Source: Fratercula arctica
Lineage: Eukaryota; Chordata; Aves; Charadriiformes; Alcidae
Length of the DNA: 64,000 nucleotides
Reading direction: 5' to 3'
Assembly: GCA_947846985.1 (NCBI GenBank)
Contig: CANTUZ010000005.1
Span: 35,534,389 to 35,598,388 of the forward strand
Part shown: in pieces, positions 1 to 13,400 of the stretch
Position numbering within the stretch: position 1 is the first letter of the stretch
How the letters are laid out: each line of letters opens with the position of its first letter
Position numbers and translations under genes: made by a program
Notes under the pieces: generated by a model
Database searches by the model: none
The model's input: the letters and a program-made list of their open reading frames with translations, nothing else
What the model was told of the DNA's origin: nothing

Positions 1-1979
1 AGCATTGCCAAATAACAGTTTTATTTTTCAAATATATAGTAAGTATGGATTTTCCAGGAGCTTTTTCTGTGTGGATGGATTTAAACAAAAAGTTTAGAAA
101 GCTCCCAGAATGTTAAACTCTTGGTGAATTTCCTGACAAGGTAGTTTTTAATGATATATTAACCAGTTTAGCTTGGGTTTGGGGTTCTTTTCAGATTTTT
201 CATGTTGTGCATGAAATTCTTATTTTCCTTCCTATCAAATCTGGCAGCTTTTGATTCATGTCATTTCTTTCTCAGCTGCAAGTGTAGAGCAGCTGAAAAT
301 AAGGCTTATAATGGAAGTAGTTGCAGCTTTCATAAGGAGCTAAACCAAAGCTAAGGTTTACTGTTCATAACAGTAGAATAAATTGAAGGATGAAATTTAT
401 CACAAAGATATATATCTATAAACGGCTACTACGTACGTCAGAAGCATGAGTGGTTCATTCAAAAACAGAGCAGTGAATACTTAAGCAGGCTTTCTCTCAT
501 TTAAGAACCCATATTATGTATCCTATAGGATGCCTTCATGGTCTATTGAGACAGTATATATTTCAGATATTAAAAAAAAGATATTTCATGTATTTACTCA
601 TAAAGCAAAACAGACATCAAGAAGCCATTCCAAGCTGTGTTCATTCATACGCTATTTTATATGGCCTACTATTTATCCAGTAGACTGGAATGGCTCCTTA
701 GAAGCTGTTTTGGTTAATCAGGTCATTATGCATTAAAGACACAATCCCTCCTTGATAAAACTCTGTGTTAAAATTCTAAGGGGAATTTACTGCAACTGTA
801 GCTTATTTTATTTAAATTGCTTTTTATGTATAAATACTATACGCAATGTTGTACGCAGTTAGCTCAAGTTTAATTCTTGTGCTAGATGCTATGTTTTTGA
901 CAAGTCAAGTCTTTGGAACTAAAAATCACATGTTGTCCATATCTTTAATGCCTTCATTTTGTCTAATGTTCAGTGGAAATAAGCATGATGTCTGTTGACA
1001 ATGAATCTATTGCAGTTGCCCCTCTTGTCACAGATGAGAGGATTATTGTACGCAAGTAAATTTTATAGTAGAAATGGTACAGAATAATATGTTCGAACTA
1101 GTCCCACTCTGCACTTAAAACCTGTTTGTGCATTTTATGTAACAGTAGTGTCTTCTCTCATGTATATGTTGTCTACTTGACAAATTAGCAGGTAAGACTA
1201 AGATTGAATCTGCGTATTTGCATAGGTGGAAAATGTTAAATCCATTCCCCTAAATACCTGAAAGCAATCAAGTCTCTGCATTTGTTGAATGTGCATTGCT
1301 ATATCTGCTTGTTGGAGGTGAATTGTCCAGGGACATTCTTGTGTCTTTACCTTTCTTTTTTTTAGGAAACAAATAGCAAAATTGAGTATAGTTGGAAAAC
1401 CTAGTCCTCTTTTATACTGTAGCATCTTTCTACTCCCATATATATTAGCTATGATACCTTCTGTAACTCCCAGTTCATTGTTTTTCCTCTTTAAAACAGG
1501 TTTTTAAGCAAAACAAAGCTAAACTAGAAACAGTTACAGACTCTTAATGATACACTCATGAATAGAAATATTTTGTAATACAAGAAGAAATAGAGTATGT
1601 AATAAGCTTGTGTTCATAATGAAATGCCATTTCAAGGTGAAGAGAGTGATCATCTAAATAAATGTCACTGTGAGGTGTTTACCCTCCTAAAGCAGTACAC
1701 AATGAAAGGGTCTAGCCTTTGATTACATAAATGTCCAAGGCAAAGCACCCACCAGCTCAAAAATCAATCTATAAGATCAAAATGAAGGAGAAAATCTTTG
1801 TGCTAGGCTTGTTTGGAGTTGTTTTGGGTTTTTTTGGGGGGTGGTGTGGTGGTGATGTCAGTGTGGTTCCTTAATTTCCTATTCTCCACATTCTTTTTTT
1901 CTTCCAGACAATTCCAGATCCTACTCTGAGAGGGTGTTTTTTTCTTCCTCATGTGCAAAACTAAAGCTTTGAGCACTCA

Positions 1980-1993
1980 GTTGCTATGGAAAC
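1980..1993 (+). promoter_or_regulatory. Candidate RFX-factor X-box motif
   Basis: GTTGCTATGGAAAC fits the degenerate X-box pattern GTHNYYATRRNAAC bound by RFX transcription factors. A weaker version, GTTGCTAGGGAAAA, follows at 2122-2135. The motif match is seen directly; binding is inferred. A single 14 bp degenerate motif can occur by chance in 64 kb, and no promoter or first exon is visible nearby, so any role would be as a distal element. Confidence 0.25.
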
Positions 1994-3340
1994 AAAAAGG
2001 AGAGAAACAGTTTATGTATTTCAAAAGCTGTCAGCCTATATGCTGTGGATTTTGATAACTAAACCTAAACATGAACCATCCTTTTTTAAAACCATTGTGA
2101 CATTTATTACTGTGCATGACTGTTGCTAGGGAAAATAAGGCATCTATTTTGTTCAGCTTATTTCAAATCAGTTTTATAAATAGTTAGCATTTCAGAACTA
2201 ATTTTTGTGCTTAATCAGTGTTTAGCAAACCAGAATGGAAATAAACATATAGTGAGCTCACAAACATTGCAGCTTTCTCCATGGCTAAAATAAAGCAAAT
2301 TGCAGCACAGCCATTCAAAGACAGACATGTTGATGAAAGACATCTTTTATATATTATATTTAATACCTACAAATCTGTGCTCAGCAACCTAACAAAATTA
2401 TACGAAAAAGAAAAAATGTTGTCTTTTCTGCAAAATATAATTTCTATGTGTTTTTCTAAGCTTCAAAATGTGGAGTTACTACTACACAAAATCTGGATAT
2501 TTTCTGAACTGAGAGTGACCTCTTTGAATAATCAATTTTACTAGACACTAACAGTGTCCATTCTATTGTTGTTCCTCAGGACATTCTGATGGTCCCAAAA
2601 CTAAGGGTCCCATAACAAAGTCTTTTTATCAGAATTTAATGATCCGGTTAAATGAACCAAGAAATTTACACAAGAATAACAGCTTTCTATCTTAGTAGTG
2701 CACCATGATGGAGGCCTGTAACCAGTACAAAACTCATTTTCCCAGATGGTATCACAGATCAGCTCAGTTTGGAAAACAACATAAAAGATCATCACTCAAA
2801 AAGGGTTTTTTTGCATGGGAAGGAGAGGAGAATAAAATTGTGTCAGAATATTTTTTGAGTACTTTTGCATGTAACCTTTAGCTTCCTCTTTTCCACCCAC
2901 AGTTTCTGATATCACAAACAAATTTGTGATTTTAAAGACAATAATTTAAGTTATTTAATAGTAATAATTGTTCTTCAAAATCTAATCTTGTTGACCCATT
3001 GCTGACATACTCCCTTGCATTGTATCAAAACTGCATGAAAATAAATATTTTACAGTACAATCAAGACATGCTGGAATTGCTTATCATACAATTTCATCTG
3101 CTTTGCCATTTAGAAGGAAAATGGAGCTATAGAGATGATTAAAACAGAACAATTTTTACTTTTTAATTTTGATAGTAGTGAGATTTATATATATCTGTTT
3201 ATGTAGCCAGGTAAGTGATTTTCAACTGTAAGTCTGATCAGGCCTGGAAACTTGTTCTGAACATAAATAAAAATGTTTTTGATGAACCACACAGCATTTT
3301 CATTTATGTGTTACTGTAATGCAAAAAGGCAGTATTCTGT

Positions 3341-3374
3341 GATAGTCTAAATTATTTGATAGTCTAAATCATCT
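3341..3374. repeat. 17 bp tandem duplication
   Basis: Two head-to-tail 17 bp copies starting GATAGTCTAAA, at 3341-3357 and 3358-3374, differ only near their ends. It looks like a small local duplication by slippage or end-joining repair. Confidence 0.8.
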
Positions 3375-5135
3375 AGACATCATTTTGAGTTGAACAGGCA
3401 TAAATTTCAGGCAAAACTCAGTGCTTGTAAAAATGTCATCCTGAATATCTTGTTTGTGCAGGTGGTAGAACACCAACCTAACAATCTAATTTAATATAAT
3501 GAGCATTGTTGGCGTTGCTGTATCTTTTTTTTTTGTTTTTGTTGTTGTTTTTGTTTCAAATTATGTGCTATTAGCACATGGCAAAAAAAAAATTCCAGTT
3601 GAGGAAAATTATTGGAATACCATCACACACTAGTTCTCTGGGTGTCTTTGTAATTAATCCACATTACCACCAGTCAGGAGACTTTGGCTGAAGTCCTGGT
3701 TGTATTGGAGTAAATTAAATGAATTGAACTTTGATCAACTTAGATGACACCAGAATTGTAATCACAATTTCAGCCATTGGCCCTGTCATATATTTTCTGC
3801 ATGATCTTAGGCAAATGAAAATCACTATCCGTTAAACAGGAAAAAGAATTACTCTTCGCCACTCGCCCATCCCTTTGCCCAGAGTCAAAGGGACACCTTC
3901 AAGGACATATATGTTAATGACTTTTTAACTATTATAATCGCAAATGGAGACTACAAAGAATTATGAAGTTCTCACAGGAAGGTGGTTTGTATACATGCAG
4001 TATATTCTTATTCAAAATATTCTTCAACCTTCACTAGGAATAGGACACAGAATTCAGTATATTTTAAAATATGTCACAAAAAAGACAATTCAACCAAATG
4101 GTGTTTAGATTTTGGGCTCCCAATTAAAATGAAGAAAAAATCCTCAGAACATAGCCCACATTCAAGTAAAAGAGAGTACACAAGGTGTACAGAAAAGGAA
4201 ACAAAATCTAATTAGACATATCAATTGCCTCCTCAGTAACCCTGAGTTTGTCCCATGTATTTCAGACCTCAGTCAAGATAGTGTTGTGAAATCTCTCTGA
4301 GAAACAGAGTATCCTGAAGAGAACAAGGGGTGAGGCAGCTGAGTTCTTAAATTATTTTTAAGGACTGATAGAGCTAATAGCTAGATTAATTTAACAAAAC
4401 CAAGTGAACAAAGAAATAGAAGGTGAGCTGTCTCTCAAAATCAGATTTATCAGGAAGAATATCCTTATCATTCTGTTCCAGTCCTACCAATAATCAGGAG
4501 GGAGTAAAAACAAAAACTAATCAGGGCACTGCGGTGTGTTACTCACAAGCTCATAACTGGCAGCAAAATTGAAAGGACTATGTCTGCTGTGGTGAATAAT
4601 TTCTGCACTGAGGCCCAGAACAGACAAGTCTCGTCATTTGTAACATCTGCCTCAAAAAACCTGAGCCAAAATAAGCTAGTTAGAAAGTTACATGTCTTCC
4701 TTTTATTACAAGAAACTTGGCTTAGAAAAGCCTGCAGGGGATTCTATATTTTGAGAGATTTTTCTAAAACAGATAAGATGTATGAACTAGACCATAAAAT
4801 GACATTTGTGCATCTGTTTTTATATTAGAAAAATGTAATTGTGAGGTATTATAGAATGTCACGTGTATGTGCATGAATACATATTTATAGATATGCATAT
4901 AGGCGCTTACTGGAAACTATGCCCTTGCTTTAATGGTAGTTGAGTACTCGAGAAATACCAGGTAGATATCTGGTTTTGTTTTTTTTTTTTTTAAAAAGAT
5001 CATTTAAGTGTAGTCTAATGAAAAAGGCTCAGGTAGTCTCACAATTTGAATTATCAGATAAGATATACAGCAGGAGCTCCTTCCTCACCTCTCAGATAAT
5101 GATTATGCTGGTTTTGCAAAACCAACCAATTTAAT

Positions 5136-5421
5136 TTCCTTCCCTCCCTCCCTCCCTCCCTCCCTTCCTTCCTTCCTTCCTTCCTTCCTTCCTTCCTTCC
5201 TTCCTTCCTTCCTTCCTTCCTTCCTTCCTCCCTCCCTCCCTCCCTCCCTCCCTCCCTCCCTTCCTTCCTTCTTCTCTCCCTCCCTCCCTCCCTCCCTTCC
5301 TTCCTTCCTCTCTCCCTCCCTCCCTCCCTCCCTCCCTTCCTTCCTTCCTTCCTTCCTTCCTTCCTTCCTTCCTTCCTTCCTTCCTTCCTCTCTCCCTCCC
5401 TCCCTTCCTCCCTCCCTTCCT
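5136..5421. repeat. Compound CCTT/CCCT microsatellite, 286 bp
   Basis: A nearly pure polypyrimidine tract on the plus strand. It alternates blocks of CCCT (about 5142-5164, 5229-5261, 5278-5297, 5313-5337, 5393-5421) with blocks of CCTT (about 5165-5229, 5298-5309, 5338-5389), with short CTCT interruptions at the block joins. The minus strand therefore carries many GGGA units in a row, capable in principle of G-quadruplexes, and the mirror-symmetric purine/pyrimidine tract could form triplex DNA. Reading frames across it (up to 146 codons, rich in G, R, E and K) are artefacts of the repeat. Length and interruptions may be affected by assembly. Confidence 0.97.
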
Positions 5422-5802
5422 GGTGGGTGTCTCTGACACATGTGCACTAAACTCTCTGAAAGCTTTGCTGCCTCTTCACACAATCCTTTTCCATTATTAC
5501 AAGCGAGTTTCTGGAAGGAAGAAGTTATGAGCCATGATTTCATGTTGTGTGAACAATGTTGTCACACTCAGATCCCTTGTTTGATCCAAGTTTTAAGAAA
5601 AATACAAACTGATAACATCCTCTTAATAGGGAAACTGCTTTAGGCATATGGTACTGATTATGTGTCTTCATCAGCACTGATCGCTGCAGCTTCTATGTCA
5701 TCTGGTATATTTTGCTTGTTACACTGTAAGTTAGACTATAAAAATTTCATGCTGAGTCAGTCCTATTGTAGTTGGACATGTTAATTGTATAACTAAAACT
5801 CA
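5422..5802. other. Short unique spacer
   Basis: Unique sequence between the microsatellite and a CR1 tail. Nothing recognisable is seen. Confidence 0.6.
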
Positions 5803-5927
5803 CAGATTCAAGGCCAGGCTGGATGGGGCTTTGAGTAATCTGGAAGGTGTCCCTGTCCATAGCAGGGGCATTTGAACTATATGATCTTTAAGGTCCCTTC
5901 CAACCCAAACCATTCTATGATTCTATT
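5803..5927 (+). mobile_element. CR1 LINE 3' end fragment
   Basis: The last 125 bp or so of a CR1 non-LTR retrotransposon, in sense orientation. It starts in the CAAGGCCAGGCTGGATGGGG part of the 3' untranslated region, passes through GATCTTTAAGGTCCCTTCC, and ends in the ATTCTATGATTCTATT octamer-type tail typical of CR1. It has no coding part. Severe 5' truncation is normal for CR1 insertions. Confidence 0.95.
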
Positions 5928-6945
5928 GAAAACATCGTTTTGAATTCTCAGTCCTAAAGAACTGTGTTTTAATTCAGTAAGATGTATTTTTTTCTAAAAG
6001 CCATATATATATTTATATGCCTGCAAAGAGATTGAAAAAAAAAAATGTCCCTAAAATAAAGGGATAGCTGGCCCACCTTGCAAGGTGAAGAACTTATTCT
6101 GCCACACACTTGAAAAAGGGTCAAGCATATTACTAACACCTGCACATGGCATTGATAACTTTAATGATGTTTATATTGCAGGAGTGATTAGACGTTTTGG
6201 ATTAAATTTGCAATCCAGAGAGACAAATCATCTGGCTTGACTTCTGCTATGGTGGTGTCTCAGGAACTATTTACAGGGTAGGAGAACTGCTGCAACAGCA
6301 GCAGTTGCTGCTTGGTCCCCATTGTTGTCACCCTATAAGAACGGCGAGAGGTCACTGCCAGAGACATAGCACAGGAGTAATGTGACCCTTGATCTAAACT
6401 ACTTTTACCTTTCTTTCATCTTATGTAGTGTAATTCACTATTTCAATTCCAAGCAAAGGAATAAACAAAATTCCACAGAGCTTGAACTCTAGGCTTCATC
6501 TACTGTATTTACTAAAACTCACCACCACCACCTGCTGTTTCATACAGCTGTGCCATGCAGCAGCTGAACAGTCTTCTGCAGGTAAATGTATCTTTACCTT
6601 GTGAAAGGTCAGCAAATCCAGCTGATGGAAGAGCAGTGAGCTATAGGCTGATGACCTGACCTGGATGAGATTTCAAAAGATAAAAAAATTAATACACAAG
6701 GCTTTTTCCTCCGATATATGCCAATTTATAGACTTTGTGTAATATTAAATTACATAGAGCTCTTCTCTCATCCACCCCCAACATAAAAGCCGCTTCCTAT
6801 CTCAGGTATTTGGTTCTTATCTAGCCGAACAATGTAGTCTTACATATTAAGAACTATATAAGTATCAAAAAACAATATGGAGAATATAAAGGAATTTGCT
6901 GGTGTTAGTAACACTTCTGAGATTCCACTGTCTGTAATACCATTG
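5928..6945. other. Unique spacer between two CR1 tails
   Basis: No gene or repeat family recognised. Around 6281-6315 there is a small CTGCTG/CAGCAG-rich patch. A TATATA-rich stretch lies at about 6004-6019. Confidence 0.55.
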
Positions 6946-7420
6946 TGGAATCACAGAATCACAGAATTTGGAAGGGACCTCTAGAGACCATCTAGTCCAA
7001 CTCCCATGCCAGAGCAGGTTCACTTAGAGGAGGTTGCACAGGACTGTGTCTAGGAGGGTTTTGAATATTTCCAGAGAAGGAGACTCCACAATCTCTCTGG
7101 GCAGCCTGTTCCAGTGCTCTGACACCCTCAAAGTAAAGAAGTTTTTCCTCGCGTTGAGATGGAACTTCCTGTGTTTCACAGCTTGTGCCCATTGTCCCTT
7201 GTCCTGTCACTGGGCACAACTGAATTTATATTTATAAACGTTGATGAGGTCCCCTCTCAGCCTTCTCTTCTCCATGCTAAGCAGACCCAGGTGTCTCAGC
7301 CTCTCTTCATAAGAGAGATGCTCCAGACCCTAATCATCTTCGTAGCCCTCTGCTGGACTCTCTCCAGTAGTTCCCTGTCTTTCTTGAACTGGGGGGCCCA
7401 GAACTGGACACTACTGCAGA
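6946..7420 (-). mobile_element. CR1 LINE 3' fragment, minus strand
   Basis: About 475 bp of CR1 read on the minus strand. The plus strand shows the complement of the tail first (TCACAGAATCACAGAATTTG, then GGGACCTCTAGAGACCATC), followed by the 3' untranslated region and the C-terminal part of the reverse-transcriptase frame. Compared with the family as I remember it, there is an internal deletion of a few tens of bases near 7225-7235, where the sequence usually encoding a KYLKGG-like stretch is missing. The coding frame is interrupted, so the copy is dead. It is truncated at its 5' side at about 7420. Confidence 0.95.
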
Positions 7421-10400
7421 TCATCACAATACCTTTTCTTCTTTATGTATAATTTATATGCACTTAGTTTTGTCCCTGGTTTTTCCTTTTGCTTAAGCAT
7501 TTCTTCTCCCTCCGTGGTGATTACACAACCAACTTATTTATAAAAAGCAGCTGTAATTCCTGTTGGGAAAAAAAAATTATTTTAGTCTCCTTCAGTATTA
7601 AATGCCTGTAAGATTTTTGCCTTGATCATTCTATTGTAATTTATTCCCAATTCCCTTCTGAAAAGTGAAGAACCATGTTTCTACATGACACTCCAGATGA
7701 AATTTCACTACAGTGAATGCTATCTTACACACTCTTCTGGAATACTAGTAGCTAACAAATAAGCTCCATGTCATTCAAAAGTTCACTTTGCCTGTATTCA
7801 CAATAAATCCATTTGAATTGTCCCTATGGCCTCAAGGTCATGATTTATTAATGCTCTCCAAACAGGTATTTATAGAGACAAATAAATATACACTTTTGGT
7901 GCAGATTTGCTTGAAGTTCATTAATTTACAAGAATAAGCATAATTACTTTTACTAATTAATTTCTGAAATTTAACTTTTTTGTCCTGAATACATCCTTTC
8001 CTTGGATGAGTAACTACACTAGCACTTTAATAAATGTAAATGAAGTGTGAACAAATGTTTTCCTTTTAATCATCTAGTTGCATGAAGGAATATGCAAATA
8101 ATACGATTGCATTGTAAGTGTTTGGGAAAGTTATTGTTTTACAAATCTGTAATGCTTTTAGGCTGACTTGATTTCTACTGTTATTTCAAGCCAGTAAGTT
8201 CTCGGATAGAGCCAGCATCTTGTCAGGGTGATGATGCAAACCAAACTCAAGTATCTTGTTTTGGATGGCCAGCTAGACTGAAAAGGTTTCTCAAATAATT
8301 CCAAAGGAAGTTCTGAGTAAAAGGAAAACACATTTTGCATTATTTTCCTCCTTCTGCTTGCCTGCTGCTTACAGTATTTTAAATATAATCCTTGCTTGTT
8401 TTTTCTGTGCACGCTACATGACAATTAAAAGCAAATACTACGGCAGTAGTTCTCAGATCACTGCATGAAAATTTAGACAATCATGTAGTGCCAATGACTT
8501 TACATAAGACCAATCACCAGCCCTAGCTGTAGTGCCTCCAGGTATAATTTCTGGTTTACCAGCACCCAGTGCAACAAATCTGACAAAATCAGGCTTTTAA
8601 ACGTATGCAATTGCTTGAGTTACTGAGGGCCAAGGCAAAGGGGAACTTGCCTGAACTCAACCTTCAGGCACATATGCCTAAACTGTTGTCAAGAATAACC
8701 TTGTTCAGTACCTCCTTTACTCCTGAGTAGCAGTAATACTTCCTATTTCATCTGGAAATCTTCTCCATAAACCCAAAATTATCCCAGTCTGAGCAACGAT
8801 GCATTGCCAGCTAGACTCAGAAAGGATGGTGCAGACTATCTGAAAAGACATCCAGCCATCAGCAGTGTCTAGCTGCTTAAGAGAGAATGTAGTTTTGTAC
8901 CTTTTGACCAGAAAATGAATTTAGACGGTTGTAATACAGTTAATGGGATGTACCAAAAAAACTTTGAGCTGAACTCTTCACCCAGTCCTTCACATCTAAA
9001 TATGTTTGAGCTTCACAAACCAATTCCCAGTGTGCACAGATCCATTCAGATGCCTAGCACTTGTGATGGTCTCAGACCCTGGGCAGCACTGAGTTCGGGA
9101 ACTACAAAATCTGTGAGCATTTTCTCTTCATTATGGTAACTTTGGTTCTAAATTCATTTTACAGATTGTTACGAGCTGCTGCTTTTTCTCTTGCTCATCC
9201 TAAGCCTTTTTTACAAAGTTTCTCTCTGGAGTGAGAGTATTCACTTACACTGCAATACAATTACTGTAAGAACTACAGAAACAATTTCTATCACACCAGT
9301 TATTTCCACAAAACCTGTACACATTATTGCAATGTGGATAAAATGACAGCATCTGGTACAGGATTTGGATAAAAGGTTTTGGGCACACTGTTTTGCACTC
9401 TTCATGAAAAAACATTTTGGATTTCAGAAACCTGCTGGGAAGTGACAGAAATACTTTAAAAACAGTAAGATTTAATCTCATTAGCTCAAACCTCTGAAGA
9501 CGTATGGAATCTGTTTTTAACATGTCAAAATGTGGTTTGACCGCTATTTTTGCTGCAAACGCCTACACAGCTGCAGACTTCTGTGCCTCTGTTGGAATTA
9601 ATGGGATTCTAATGCAACTAAACAGGATTAGAGGAGAATATTTGAGAGGAAAAAAATGGTCTCATATTTATGACTTTTTTTCCTGTTTTTAGTTCCCAGC
9701 AAAATGAGGATTGCAGATATTCACTAAATTAATTCCCTTTATATTAGCGTTTAATTAATCCAGAATGACAGCTGAGTCTGCTTTCCTAATGTTCCATTGT
9801 AAATCATCTGCAAAGCTTCAGTTAACTTAAATTTAGACGCGTTTATGCACTGCAAAAAATGAAAACATTAATCCAGAATTATCACTTGGAATAAATGTAA
9901 TTCCATTACATTTCATGCCAAAAGCCTCTATGTGCAAGCATTTAAATATCGAAGGGTAATTTTTAAATCAATCCTTCTAAGTGTGAAACAAAGCCGTATT
10001 TTAACTTCACAGAAAAAAAGATACCATAAATTTTGTAGAATTTTATTAATGATTAATATCCTGGTTTTGGTTACTTCTGATGTATTAAGAGGTATATTTA
10101 TCTTGTAGGCTCTGTCCATTTTTTACATGCTTAATTATCCAAAAGAACAACAATAATTGCAATCATGGTTGTGTTTTCGGTCAGCCAATGAGCTGCAACT
10201 GATCCTGATTTCCTTCGAATTTCTCTGGAATTCAACAGCTGAATTGTTTAGAAGAAAGGTTTTCTGAATTTGGATTATTTACCATTTGCTCAGAGTATAT
10301 TATTCATGTTGTGCAGTTCACAAACTGTTTTATATCATACTGTTTGTATACCTTGAGCATATGAACCATTTCAGAGTAGAGAAAAATGAACAGTAAAAGG

Positions 10401-13400
10401 GGATGCATTTTTCAGGAAATATTCAAACAAACATTTATACTAATTTTTATGAAGTTTGTGAAGTTCTGATCCTCTGGACAAATTCTCCATAGCATCAGTG
10501 TTCCCTCAAACAATAAATACCATGATTCAGGATTATAGTCAAATCAAATTCTCCTTTATTTAACAGTGAATTCTATTATTTACTGAGCTCTTCTGTCCAG
10601 TAACAAAGGCCTGACGTTTTAAATACTCCCTACTAGCCTTGAGTATTTCTGTTGCTCTTTGTACTTTAAAAGAAGTTGCATTGTGTTATTTTGCTTTTGT
10701 TTTTCTTTAAATATTACGTACTTCTAGCACAAGACCATCCAAAATATGATACCAGCTGCAGTTTTCACCTCTCTATTCCACCCCTTGCCTCAGAAACTCT
10801 TCTTCCAATATGTGAGTGCTCCGCTCTCTTCAAGGCTAGCTCCTTACAGAACAAGTTATTATACACTAATTATTTTACAATAATTAAACATTAACAAACC
10901 CCATATTTGGCAGAAAATTTTTGCAAAGTTCTGATTGGGAAAGGCCTATAGTCAGTCTTTGTCCATGGCAGGGGCAAATAAATGTTTAGAAATACATGTT
11001 GACCTTTGGCCTGGTGGAACTGGATGGAAGGAAGTAATTCCATCTTCCACTACAAAAATTTTCAGCAGGCAACTGGTTCCCAGTGAGAGGTGTGAGGTAA
11101 TGAATTAATGAATTGAAGGGGATTTTATTTATGTAAAAGTACCGGTAGACCCAACTGGACAACACATTGAATTCAGGGCAGAACTCCAGTTTTTAAATTA
11201 AGGCTTTTACTTAACCAATGTCCAAGGTAATAAGACGTGATTTTGATTTATTTGTAGATAAAGCAAAAGACCACTTCATATGCCCACAATATGCACAAAA
11301 TGTTCCTGTCTAAACACTGAAAAACAAAGCAGATCCATAATTCCAAATATTACTGTTACTGGGGACCAACCTTATCAATCAGTAATATTACTGTGGTTGA
11401 AAAGAATGCAAAGCAATCCAGAATAGCAGTCTTAGGGTATTCTGTCTCTATGAGTGTGAATATGAAACAGGGTTAATAATAAACCAAGGGGTTTCATGCA
11501 TATATGGCACAAATATATTTTCTGTCCTTTACTGATCAAGACAAATACAGAAAAAGTAGCCAACAAAGAATGAAGAGTCGAGTATGAACTTAGAGGAGAC
11601 TGTTTCCTGCTTGAGTAATTTTCTGCAGGAAAAGTATTTCAGGGTTGCATTTGTGTGCAGAACGCATGACCTGCAGAGAGTGAAAGGGCAATTTTCTATC
11701 AAAGATCTCTTCTATTGAACCTAAAAAGTAATAGGAAACAGGCACCAGTTTGTATTAGAAAGAGAGAACAAAATTTCATTACAAAACAAACTGCTCCCGT
11801 TGCTGGAGATTAATGGGGTGCTTTTCCCCGGCTTGCTGTGTCTTGTACAATATATCTCTCTGTATGCTTATTAAGGAGGGATGAGGGACTACATGCACAC
11901 AGAGAGTGCATCGCACTGCTTAAGCTTGCTCATCACTGCCTTGCTGAACAGAGTTATGACATTATGGTGTGTTAGGAGCAAAGCTTAAATCCATGGTCAT
12001 TTAAGTCACTGTCAAGGTTTTAAAATGTGATTCAGCAGAAGCAGTTAAACAACTTCCCAAAATTGTAAGACAGAACATCCTGTACCATTTCTTTCCATGC
12101 TCAGGAGACTCCTGGAAGAGGAAGCTGCTTTCCATCATAAAGCATAAAATGGAGACCTTTAAGTGAGTGAAAAATAAGTCATTTTCAATATAATGTGCTC
12201 AAAATGATCTCTAGTGAGACAAGGTATTATTTATCCTAATGAGATTTTTAGAGATATATTTCTCTTTTAAAACTGTGTTAAGATATTCTTTATCACCTGC
12301 ATTCTTCATTTACTAGTTCTGCTGCCCCTATTTTTATCAGACTCTATTTCCTACAGATAGGAGGAAATAAGGCTATTTCCTTCTTATTAAACTTTCTCAA
12401 TAAAGCTTATGCACGAGGTCAGATTCCAAGGTCAGATGTTCATTTCTCTGTTTTTTCCCTTTTCTTCCATGTAGATCCATACAACAGAGATAAGAGCACA
12501 TTAGTGAGAGGCCCTGTGCTTGCCAGGTCCCGTGATCTGCTTTTTTCCAACCATACAGTTGTCCAATAGACAAGCCATAGCTCAAGCTCAAAGCATTCAT
12601 GGCGAATTTAGGAGTAGGAGAGCCAAGCTGCTAGCATGCAGCAGAGCAGCATGTACAGCAGCAGCAGAGCATAATGGTGGACTAGTTTGCTCATTTTCAG
12701 CTCTGCCTGTCTTCTATTTGTCTGGACTGTATGAAAGTAAATTTAGATGTGTTTAAGGATCCTGAATATACTGGAGCTCTCTCATACAGGTTGTTGTATA
12801 ATCAATTAAATCCTGTGGATGACTGTATTTGCAGGTAGCCACTATAGAGTAAACACAGTGAAATACAGGGAAGCCACTGAGAAAAACCAAAGAAACAGCA
12901 TTTTATTTTTTATCTCTAGTAACTTTATTACTTTCATCTACATCACAAGCAGAAATCTGACATTTCAGAAAAGATTTTTAAAGAAATTAAAAGCAATGTA
13001 AAAAGGCATTTGTAAAAGAATAATAGTTGCTCAGAACTAAAAATAAATAATAAAATTTATATTCAGCACTAAAAATATATTTTTGCAGCTTATCAAGAGT
13101 TCTTAAATTTTTATTACAATATTCTATATTGAAAGCTTAGTATCACTTGATCATGATTTAGTTTTATTTTATTCTCTTATAGATAGTGGCTCATATGTAC
13201 TTCTCAGTGTACCTCATCAATAAAAACTGTTATGACAAACATTCCATAAAAATAGCAATGTTAATTTACTCTTATTAAGCATTGTACACTAATCGGTTAA
13301 CATTTTACAGGTAGAACCTCAAAGCATGTATAAATATCAGTTAATTCTCAAAAACTCCTTTAAATGGGAAATAAAAATTATTGCAATATTTTGTAACTGA

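Larger units (their letters stand above)
1..5135. other. Unique AT-rich non-coding DNA
   Basis: I see no supportable gene. Reading frames here are at most about 87 codons, start at arbitrary ATGs, lack recognisable domains and show no convincing splice context. The stretch from about 2040 to 2280 is rich in TTTATT/TTAATC-like words and looks like possible conserved non-coding sequence, but that is only an impression. Small local features are an X-box-like motif at 1980, a 17 bp tandem duplication at 3341, T/G-rich DNA at about 1806-1875 and a 14-T run at 4979-4992. Confidence 0.6.

Noticed and set aside
5103..5543. Frames of 102-146 codons rich in G, R, E and K on the minus strand
   Set aside because: They are translations of the CCTT/CCCT microsatellite; every frame through such a repeat is open.
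10935..11030. Possible CR1 remnant (TTGTCCATGGCAGGGGC resembles the CR1 3' region)
   Set aside because: Only about 17 bases resemble CR1; neighbouring bases do not follow the CR1 order and there is no tail.
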